A stretch of DNA of 64,000 bases from Zhengitettix transpicula (Eukaryota > Arthropoda > Insecta > Orthoptera > Tetrigidae), in contig CM073591.1 of NCBI GenBank assembly GCA_037074705.1, positions 3,216,087 through 3,280,086 of the forward strand, read 5' to 3'. Within the stretch, counting starts at the first letter, position 1, and each line of letters begins with the position of its first letter. The position numbers and the translations under genes are program-made. The notes below the pieces were generated by a model that was given only the letters and a program-made list of their open reading frames with translations, was not told where the DNA came from and ran no database searches. Shown one piece after another: positions 55,950-64,000 of the stretch.

Positions 55950-56526
55950 GTTACTTGCCCCCATAGGAAGGAAGCCTGCGAGAGGATTTCTCGCAGGTGA
56001 ACCTTCCCAGAGAGCTCTGGCGGGGGCTACCTTTGGGAATGCTCTCACATCTCTCTGGTTTTTTTGAACTAAGGTTCCCACATGCCGAGGCACCTCGGTC
56101 TGTTTTGAGAGGTGTATGTTCCGGGGTCGCAGACCTTGGGCATACGGCAAGAGTTGTCCGCTATTCCTATTGGAATAGTCGGCCAGCTGCCTCCTAAACT
56201 GGTCGAGGCACGGAGAAGGGAATGCTGCGTCCCCACAGCAAACTCCTCTCCCGCTATCGGAAGGGCGTGGGACAAGTACCCAATGCCCGACCTACCCGAT
56301 GCAGGTTTTTCTAGGGTTTTCCCTGCATTTCTTTAGGCGAATGCCGGGTAGGATCCTTAAACCATTGCCCGGGGGCCCTAGTTAACCCTTGGCTACCATA
56401 ATCTACCCTTCCGCATCCCCCCTTTCTAATCCCTTCCTATGCTATTAAAGGGGAGTTGCCCAATGTGGATCACCCTCATGTAGCCTGTTGCCCTAAAAAA
56501 AAAAAAAAAAAAAAAGTTACTTGCCC
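55950..56526 (+). mobile_element. SINE-like element, unit 1, 11-bp target duplication
   Basis: Body about 55961-56494 and A21 tail (56495-56515), flanked by perfect GTTACTTGCCC at 55950-55960 and 56516-56526. The body starts AAGGAAGCCTGCGAG, whose CCTGCGAGA-GGATT-TCTCGCAGG forms a perfect 9-bp hairpin at the 5' end. A second hairpin, CTATTCC-TATT-GGAATAG, lies near 56161-56178. I see no A/B-box promoter. The sense frame 56112-56336 is open as in the other copies but matches no domain. It may be a SINE or the terminal part of a LINE. Confidence 0.9.
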
Positions 56527-56748
56527 GACCTACCCGATGCAGGTTTTTCTAAGGTTTTCCCTGCATTTCTTTAGGCGAATGCCGGGTAGGATCCTTAAAA
56601 TATAGCCCGGGGGCCATAGTTAACCCTTGGCTACCTTCCTCTACCCTTCCGCATCCCCCCTTTCAAATACCTTCCTATGCTATTAAAGGGGAGTTGCCCA
56701 ATGTTGATCACCCTCATGTAGCCTGTTGCCCTAAAAAAAAAAAAAAAA
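56527..56748 (+). mobile_element. SINE-like element, unit 2, 5'-truncated
   Basis: Only the last about 205 bases of the family, starting GACCTACCCGATGCAGG (or GCCC within the upstream duplication), with an A16 tail (56733-56748). GTTACTT lies on both sides. Confidence 0.85.
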
Positions 56749-57323
56749 GTTACTTTGCTGGGTTGCTAAGGAAGCCTGCGAGAGGATTTCTCGCAGGTGA
56801 ACCTTCCCAGAGAGCTCTGGCGGGGGCTACCTTTGGGGATGCTCTCACATCTCTCTGGTTTTTTTGAACTAAGGTTACCACATGCCGAGGCACCTCGGTC
56901 TGTTTTGAGAGGTGTATGTTCCGGGGTCGCAGACCTTGGGCATACGGCAAGAGTTGTCCGCTATTCCTATTGGAATAGTCGGCCAGCTGCCTTCTAAACA
57001 GGCCAAGGCATGACGAGGGGTAAGCTGCGTCCCCACAGCAAACTCCTCTCCCGCTATCGGAAGGGCGTGGGACAAGTACCCAATGCCCGACCTACCCGAT
57101 GCAGGTTTTTCTAAGGTTTTCCTTGCATTCCTTTAGGCGAATGCCGGGTAGGATCCTTAAAATATAGCCCGGGGGCCCTAGTTAACCCTTGGCTACCTTC
57201 CTCTACCCTTCCGCATCCCCCCTTTCAAATCCCTTCCTATGGTATTAAAGGGGAGTTGCCCTAAGTGGATTACCCTCATGTAGCCTATTGCCCTAAAAAA
57301 AAAAAAAAAAAGTTACTTTGCTG
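56749..57323 (+). mobile_element. SINE-like element, unit 3, 12-bp target duplication
   Basis: Body 56761-57294 and A17 tail (57295-57311), flanked by perfect GTTACTTTGCTG at 56749-56760 and 57312-57323. It starts at the same family position as unit 1 (AAGGAAGCCTGCGAG) with the same 5' hairpin. Confidence 0.9.
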
Positions 57324-57700
57324 AAACTTTCTCTCTAATCCCGGAAATTTGTTTTCTAAATGATTCATCATTTTCCGAAATTCGTATCTTTCTATATCGC
57401 TCATCTGCCTCGTCACTAACCATTTGGTCATTATGCTGTATTCTGTTTTCTACCCCGGTAGATAAATTATTTACGCTACCATCGTTATTTTTTTTACGGC
57501 CGTCTGCTGCAATTCTCTGCGTTTGATATACGCAGATTTCTAACTAATTCCACCTCAACGACTTTGTCTGATTTTTCTATTTATAGCATTCAGTCAATAA
57601 TTAGAAGCCTAGCAAGGACAAGTAGGAATCTAACGCAGAAAAAAACGTCGAACCAGAAACTGGGATCCTTAGTGATTTGCCAGGTCTTGGACATGTTCGT
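57313..57700 (-). pseudogene. Unrecognised coding-like fragment, C-terminal end
   Basis: On the minus strand about 75 codons are open and protein-like (V-E-N-R-I-Q-H-N-D-Q-M-V-S-D-E-A-D-E, then S-G-I-R-E-K-V-S-A-K and TAA at 57313-57315). The stop lies inside the SINE-like target site. Upstream the sense continues in another frame (S-D-K-V-V-E-V-E-L-V-R-N-L-R), implying a frameshift near 57500. I do not recognise the family; a retroelement protein is likely. Confidence 0.35.
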
Positions 57701-58019
57701 ATTTTTGAATCAGATACTTTACACTAGTTTCACGAAACACTTGGAAACTGAAATAAATCATGGAATGCGCACAACAAAGTCAAATAAACAAAGTTAATAT
57801 TCTAATTTACAAGGAAAAAGTTAATAAACAAAAACTCCTCCTATGCTGTTTTTAATTAAGTTTAGGAATTGCATTGTACGATCTTTAAAGCACAATCTAA
57901 ATTTTAAAATATATAATTTGATCGAATAATCTTGATTTAATGAGAACGTTTTAAATGGTAAATTATTCGTCGAGTTTTTACAACAACAAAACTTTAAATT
58001 CTGAATAAAGTGAATTGTC

Positions 58020-58420
58020 AGTAGTTTAACATCCGGCCCGCAGATTTGTATTATGTTTTAGAATTTTTCTCACGCTGTCTTCCTGCAAACGATATTTGTC
58101 TCTCTCTTATCCACATTTCTGATATTCATTTCCCCTCCTCACAATAGCTTTAACCTCAAATGTCTCAACATTAAATTTAATTACAGTACTAATTCGTTTA
58201 CCATCAAGGGGCTATCTATTTTTTGGCTGATAATGGCAATAAAGTATTCTTCCCTTGTACCATCTTTATTTCCCTTACATCTCCTGTTATGTAATAAATC
58301 CACAGTAACCCTCTGCCTGTCTGGACCCAGGATCTGAGCAGGAATTTTACTTTCAACCTTTCGAAACCTCATTACAATTAAAATGAAACGCAATGAAATA
58401 AATTCTTAGATTGGGCGCCA
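58020..58420 (-). pseudogene. Unrecognised coding-like fragment
   Basis: Minus frame 58393-58181 contains G-P-D-R-Q-R-V-T-V-D-L-L-H-N-R and R-E-E-Y-F-I-A-I-I-S. In another frame it continues V-E-T-F-E-V-K-A-I-V-R-R-G-N-E-Y-Q-K. It may belong with the fragment at 57.3-57.7 kb (same strand). No domain recognised. Confidence 0.3.
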
Positions 58421-58871
58421 TTACTCAATTTTAAGTGAATTTGCTAATTTTCTTTCACCGGCCTATGTTTTATACAAATCAATGAGATCCTGATTTTACG
58501 AGGCACATCGATTCACTCTTAAGACATCCACTGTTAAGATTCCCGCAATCTTTATCCATATTTAGGATTATACAAAGGATCGATTCTTGTGTAGTGTCCT
58601 TCTCCTTAAATAATAACTTTAGTGTATTTAGGAGTTTCTCTTAGCGAATTTTGGATAATCTTCCAGGTCGTTGTTCCGTTTTATTTGCTTTCCGTGCTGC
58701 CAACTTTTTCCTCGCCTCCAAGAAAAATATTAAAACTTTTTGTAATTAATCCATAATAATAAATAATTATTGTGGAAGGACGTGATCACCTATTATTTTG
58801 AAGAGATATATTGTTTTTATTAGAGTATACTTAATGTGATTTGTTTTTGATTGCAACGTTGCTCCTGGCAG

Positions 58872-58917
58872 CCGGAGGAGAGATCTTCATGCTGTCGTGC
58901 GCATGCGACCTTGTCAA
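58872..58917 (+). CDS. Candidate micro-exon
   Basis: 46 GC-rich bases between acceptor TTGCTCCTGGCAG and donor CAA/GTAACG. One frame reads G-G-E-I-F-M-L-S-C-A-C-D-L-V. The donor is only moderate, other frames are open too, and the product is not recognised. Confidence 0.2.
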
Positions 58918-59865
58918 GTAACGTCAGATCAATATATTTTATTTCGTGTCATACTGGGAACAGGAAACGCTCTCAATAGTGGAATTAATGAAACGGTTGA
59001 CTTTTGTTGAGTCCCGTCCTATAAATCAAGGTAATAATTATTACTGTAAATTAGTTTTAGTGCGGATATGTCGTTCTCACGGCTTCTCTTGTCAATCAAC
59101 AATATTGTTAATTATATGGTACACATGTTATGAATATGCTAATAAATGTGTAATGTGTTGGGGGTTTGCCGTGAAACAGGCGGCAAGGGTTGGCCAACCA
59201 ACATCCTGCAATGACCTCGCCACTCATCAAAATCAACGTTGATTAAATAAAATTACAATCATATCGGGAGTATTTTTGACACATTTTTACTCTCTTAAGG
59301 ATTCAAGAGTGTAAGTAACTCTCTTAAGGTGAAACGAGTATTAGATTACCGAGGATATTTGAATGTCTCAGGTTAGAAAGAAAATTGTTGACTCTTATCG
59401 ACGTCCTGGTAGTATTTTTGACGCTCTTAAGCTACTAACTTAATTTCTTACTTTAGTGTCTGAAGTATTTACGCTTTTCTAGTCACTGATAAAATTAGCA
59501 TATGGAGGTTAAATCACTAATAAACTAAAGTAGAATTAAATACTCACACAACGCCTACTATTTGGAAATAGCAAAGCAAGATGAAGCTGTATAATTGAGG
59601 ATATGAACATCTTGCGTGAACGTTCAACAAGCGACATGTGAAAGTCCGCAGGCGTGACTCAGTCCCACTCTGCACAATGTGTTTTCATTAATTTATTGAC
59701 GGTAGAACCTTGTCAAGTCAATGGACGCCAAGTTCCATCCTCCTCCTTAACAATATAAATTATATTTATCCATTTTGCAATCGTAAGAAAAGATTTAAAA
59801 ACATGCCGAAACGGCCTGTATAAGTGTCGATTAATATATTATATCAATAGTTTCTATCCAGATGT
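58918..59865. other. Unassigned DNA
   Basis: The 98-codon frame at 58946-59242 has no motif. Nothing else seen. Confidence 0.35.
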
Positions 59866-60085
59866 TTTAAGTGTATAATTTCAACCCCTTAAATCTCCTA
59901 TAAAGGAAGGGGTGGAGAGTAATTACATAAGAGTTATAGAGTTTAATTCTGACATTCACTTATTCAGACCCTAGGTAACACGGTCGTTTTTAACGTGGAA
60001 TAATTAGTTTTCGAGATCGATGACAATGTGCAGTATGGGAAGTCGGCACAACTGAGGGTGGGGGTAGAGGGGCCTTAAATAAAAA
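59866..60085 (+). repeat. Single diverged unit of the 280-bp array family
   Basis: GTGTATAATTTCAACCCCTT is the unit anchor, then GGGGTGGAGAGTAATTACAT and a GTGGAATAATT-TTTCGAG segment as in the units at 15.5-17.1 kb. No hairpin-CTAG end here. Confidence 0.6.
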
Positions 60086-61785
60086 CGGTTATGCTGTTGA
60101 GCAGTGGAAGGAACAAATTAGCCTATACAATTTTCAATATAATATAATATAACAAATATATGTTTTTTTAAATTTCAATTTATCATTATAATTGATTCTT
60201 TTAATTCAACATTCATGGCATTGGTCACGGAAAACAACTTAAAAGCTGGCAAAGTCGGCATCTTACACGAGATTTGAAATTTGTTAACCAATGAGAAACG
60301 CGTATTCAAATTGCGCTCGGTTTCTTGCAATCTGCTTCCATTAGCAAAGTTTCTCTGCTTAAGACAACAGAAATTAACACTCATTATCCTTCAATCTCCG
60401 TTTACAAGTAATATACTTAATTTAATCAAATTAATTAATTATAATGAAAACCTTCGTAATGAACGATTCACAAGACTGAATTAGTTCAACCACTATTAAC
60501 CTGTTTAGTAAACATTTAACGCAAGTAATTTATTTATCAACTTCGATGTAACACGAAATGACAAGTCAAACAGTTAACAACCAATAAATTATCCTTAAAC
60601 TAATTAATCAACTAGTTAATGAACTGTCCAAAAATTTTGAACTAAGGCGACAACAAACTATTGCACACTCGCTGCGTTCACGTTGATTTCATGTGAAACT
60701 TTGAAATTGTGTGCTTAATTCTTACTCGTGACGTAATAATAGTGACGTCTGTTGAAGGTTTGGAAGACATTCGCAATCCAGCTGTAACAGTTATATTTAA
60801 TTAAGGATTTAGTGACAGTTATAATTAGTTAATAATTAACAAAGATGCTAAAAATTACTTATTAGACGTCTGTTTTTAATTTGTAAGCTTATTACGGCAA
60901 AGTTTGCGAAGTTTATTCAGCGGGTTTCTTTTTCGTCTTTCCACGCAGCTAAATATCTCATAACGCGCCTGAAGTTCACTTGACTGTAGGACTCTACCCT
61001 CGAAAACCTTCATTTCAATTAATTAATCCAAATGAGCTTCATCTTTGCTACGGTGCGATGAGAGGAAGGCCTCAAGTCAAATAATAAGAAATGATTTGGA
61101 AACTGCGTTTATCTTTGGCAGTAACAACCTCGAATTACTGGAGGTCGATCAAATCAACACTGCATGGAGGCAACAAGACGCCTTTGTACATCACGTGTCG
61201 TGGATCGTTTATTCGAAATTAATTTGCCTCTTTCAATCTCTGTCCCTTTCTTACTACATTAGTCACCTTAGTGGTCCTTATTTTCAATAAATGCCACTTG
61301 TCTTTGTGGACAACCTTCTTCTACATCTCGGACTTAGTCAATATTAGTGTCTAAATAAATGTAATTACTGTCAATATTTGATTAAAAATTTAGTGGCTTT
61401 ACCACTGTCGATGGATTAGTGGCACGCAGACAGTATTGTTGGTTCCACGTTGCTGACAGAAGTTTCTGATTTTTCAGCTGCATTTGACTCCCTCACCTGA
61501 TCCCCGGCCAACAAGAGCTGTAACCTCAAGTTCTTGTGTCCTTTCCAACTCCTCGTGCGCTTCACATTGAATTCTTAGATCCTACGCCACAAGTTTCACT
61601 TTTCTCGTGATGTCAGATTCTTTGCTAAACAAACTACACCACTATTACCCTCGTCATTTAACAATGTATAAAGTATTCTTCTTTATGATGCTTAATTTTG
61701 GCAAATTCACTGGCAGTTTATTTCTCCGCTATTCTGTGATTTATTTTCTAAAGTTGCATAAGTTTAAGTTGGGATTTTAATTTAA
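60086..61785. other. Unassigned AT-rich DNA
   Basis: No gene, RNA or confirmed repeat. Short frames at 60175-60484 overlap on both strands and show no motif. Confidence 0.4.
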
Positions 61786-62070
61786 AATTACAGCCAGGTT
61801 TCTTAAGAGGTGAATCCATCAACACGACATTGTGCAAAGTATTCACGGCGCACTCGACGAAGACTTAAAGCGGCTGGAATATTTTCTGATCTTTCCAAGG
61901 CATTTTATTTAGTAGATCCTGATAAATTACGCAGAAAATTAGATTTCTGTGGAATGAGAGGAGTTCCCCTTTCTTTATTGCAATCTTACTTGAAGAATAG
62001 GCACCAAAATCTTGCGATTGTAAACCGGGATCGAAATGAGTATCTGCCACAAGGAGCACCAGCTTAGCCA
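61786..62070 (+). pseudogene. LINE reverse transcriptase fragment
   Basis: P-G-F-L-R-G-E-S-I-N-T (about 61795-61827, matching Q-x-G-F-R-x-G-x-S-T), then G-I-F-S-D-L-S-K-A-F-Y-L-V-D (about 61882-61920; motif A keeps the first Asp), K-L-D-F-C-G-M-R-G-V-P-L-S-L-L-Q-S-Y-L and L-P-Q-G-A-P (motif B). It ends there; the YADD region is absent. Same general family as the RT at 12.7 kb. Truncated at both ends. Confidence 0.75.
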
Positions 62071-62181
62071 TCAGCTCAGCAGCCAGACAAGATCGATACC
62101 TCGCCACGGTGGCTGCACGACGCGCTCAAAACAGTTTAACTCGTAATTGGCGCTAGGGTCGTTCACGTCACAGCCTGCAAG

Positions 62182-62261
62182 AGCTAAATATATATATATA
62201 TAGCTTCTTTTTAGCTAGTTTTAAATAGTATATATATATATATATATACACTATTTAAAAC
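62182..62261. repeat. TA-rich palindromes
   Basis: GTTTTAAATAGT and ACTATTTAAAAC form a perfect 12-bp stem around a (TA)n loop (62218-62261). A smaller AGCTA/TAGCT palindrome with TA core precedes it (62182-62205). Could extrude as cruciforms, or be replication-slippage products. Confidence 0.8.
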
Positions 62262-63417
62262 AATTACTGAATTTGTAGATATATAATTTTTCCATCTGAA
62301 AATAAACTATTTGGTGGTTTTAGCAATCTGCAGTTGGTAGCATTGTATAAAATTAGTGCAAAACATTACGAAATACGCTTTCTTTAATAGAAAAATATTA
62401 GTTTTTAACATTTAAGTATTGTTTTTATCATAATTCTATGTATCTTCCAGTGCGTATTGCAAGATATAATTGGACAACATATTGGTCCCTGATCCCGTTA
62501 AATACGTCAAAAGTCAAGTTATTTAAAAGAAAATTAATGCCATGGACTGTATAACCTTTCATAATGAATTTCCTCAAATTTTTGTTTCACGACACAAATT
62601 GCACGTAATAATTTGTTTACATTTATACAAATACGTTGCACAAAGTACATTAATTAAACTTTTAATTCCATGTAAATGTTCCGTGTTCGATAGTGCATTA
62701 ATTTAATAGCTATAAGATACATAGAATTTTATTGCAAATGTCAACAAACATACCATCATTATTCTTTACAAATAGAATTCTCCGTGAATATTGCAACATA
62801 TAATTGTCAGTCAGTCGTACCTTAGACAAATCTTATTATCTTCTGAAATATTATACAGGATACAATAGTACGTTATATAATTAAATTTTAAAATCTCGGC
62901 CGGCACATATTTGAATGTATTATAAGGCGCCATATTGGCTTTGATAAATATAGCGGCGATAATTAACTTTTCCAAATTAACTTTCCGCAAGGATGGTAAA
63001 GTTTTTTTATTACTAATCGATGGAGTACTACTGGAAAAAATTTTACTTTTTATTCAATCAAAATATTTCTGCTTTATTTCATTACGAAATACAGAACTAT
63101 ATTTAGGATGCGTCAATGTCTTGAAAACTTATGACGTCATCGTCTCGCGCAGTAATTTAACACTAATTCGTAACTTATTTCAATTATAATTATTTCCACG
63201 TTTATTCTAGGGGTTTCTCGCCCCCACAGTACCGGTTCTCGATTTTGGCAGAATATATATACCAATTTTTGTTGAATTCTGTCCACGCGATAAAATTTGT
63301 ATAAGGAACATACAAATATATATACAAACAAACACTTTGCTTTATTTATTAGATTCGTAAAGAGATTGACCAAAATGCTGAGTTTATATCTAGTGTTGTA
63401 AAGAAATTGCTATTTCT
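62262..63417. other. Unassigned AT-rich DNA
   Basis: No recognised gene or repeat. The frame at 62935-63189 has no motif. Confidence 0.4.
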
Positions 63418-64000
63418 GGTCTTTAGCATCAAATCTTCGATTAAGGGGAATGGCTGAGCTTTGGGTACTACTTGTTTGTTCAAATCTCTGAAGTCTATAC
63501 ATAGCCTGGATTTTTTGTTCTCCTCCTTTTTAAATCCAATGTAACAGGTGCAGCTTATGGGCTGTATGATTCTTCGATAAGTTTGTTATCCAGTAAGTTT
63601 CCTATTTGTTGTTCTATTTCTTTTTTGTCTTCTATACTGCATCTGTAGGGCCTCTTGCTACAATACCTGTCCACTAATAAGTCTATCCTAGCTTCATATC
63701 CATTAACAGTTCCAACATCATATATATCTTCTGCAAAAACTGATTTATGTTTGATGAGCAGCGAAAATATTTGTGATCTTTGATCTTGATTTAAATGATT
63801 TACCTTTAATTCAAAATCATCTATATTTACATGTTCATTGAAATTAATTTTGTATACTTTTGCAGTATTGTTTTGATCTTTTATGTTTGTTATAATATTA
63901 TTCAAGCACTGTTTTTGTGTTATTTATAAGTCTTCATTTTGGTTTAGTTTAATTTTTTTTATCATATCCAACCCAATCAAAAAGTCATACTTGAAGTGTT
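63418..64000 (-). pseudogene. Ty3/gypsy-type pol: protease end to RT start, frameshifted
   Basis: Minus strand, running in from beyond the window. F-L-I-G-L-D-M-I-K-K (about 63985-63950) is the end of the aspartic protease. Frame 63905-63555 carries L-L-I-K-H-K-S-V-F-A-E-D and P-Y-R-C-S and I-E-E-S-Y-S-P, the standard approach to the gypsy RT. After a frameshift near 63556 the neighbouring frame gives S-R-L-C-I-D-F-R-D-L-N-K and P-F-P-L-I-E-D-L, the RT fingers. It then stops, so the catalytic YxDD region, RNase H and integrase are absent. A stop also precedes the long frame (about 63925). Confidence 0.8.

Noticed and set aside
55920..57075. Antisense frames in the SINE-like units
   Set aside because: Recur only because the units are near-identical; no domain.
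1..64000. tRNA or rRNA genes
   Set aside because: No cloverleaf or conserved rRNA core noticed by eye; primer-binding-site motifs were the only tRNA-related sequence. A dedicated tRNA scan was not possible.

Overview
This window looks like AT-rich, repeat-dominated nuclear DNA from an arthropod, most likely an insect with a large genome. There are no operons, no long intact host gene and no ribosomal or transfer RNA gene that I could recognise. Almost everything identifiable is a transposable element, and nearly all of it is broken. The families are BEL/Pao and Ty3/gypsy-type LTR elements, Jockey-, R1- and CR1/L2-like LINEs, Penelope-like elements, a Helitron-like tandem-repeat terminus, a Merlin-like transposase fragment, a P/THAP-type transposase remnant and a SINE-like poly(A) family. 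This mix, with the CpG-poor AT-rich background, is the basis for the insect call; I cannot name the species.

Layout. 1-5.9 kb: one arm of a long-range inverted repeat (partner 51.6-53.96 kb) carrying a LINE endonuclease fragment, plus a candidate short host exon at 1.14 kb. 6.1-6.6 kb: a CpG-rich block ending in a minus-strand splice donor. 6.8-7.5 kb: LTR with repeated primer-binding-site junctions. 8.4-9.3 kb: Penelope-like reverse transcriptase. 12.7-13.5 kb: LINE RT pseudogene. 14.5-15.4 kb: dispersed repeats. 15.5-17.15 kb: array of about six 280-bp units with a Helitron-like 3' end. 17.2-19.2 kb: BEL/Pao integrase and 3' LTR. 19.4-20.0 kb: an ORF followed by an LTR-like or 3'UTR-like block. 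20.2-20.8 kb: SINE-like copies. 23.2 kb: candidate promoter and first exon. 23.8-27.1 kb: Penelope-tail repeats with a hammerhead-like core, split by a 5'-truncated Jockey-type LINE. 27.5-28.9 kb: Merlin fragment, SINE-like copy and gag-like ORF with LTR. 29-35.5 kb: more Penelope pieces and dispersed repeats. 35.5-38.3 kb: P/THAP-type remnant between inverted flanks. 39.5-43.84 kb: a full-length Jockey-type LINE with a perfect 13-bp target duplication. 45.4-49.4 kb: SINE-like, R1-like, LINE endonuclease and Penelope pieces. 49.95-51.6 kb: inverted copy of the BEL LTR split by another LTR. 54.55 kb: candidate coding exon. 55.95-57.3 kb: three SINE-like units stacked at one target site. 61.8 kb: LINE RT fragment. 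63.4-64 kb: gypsy-type pol.

Host content is limited to a few exon-like islands with good splice signals (1144-1213, 23160-23355, 54551-54638 and 58872-58917 on plus; 6093-6600 on minus). The window may therefore lie inside or between genes with very long introns. Evolutionarily it is a nested record: target-site duplications give clean boundaries for five insertions and even a relative order for three of them.
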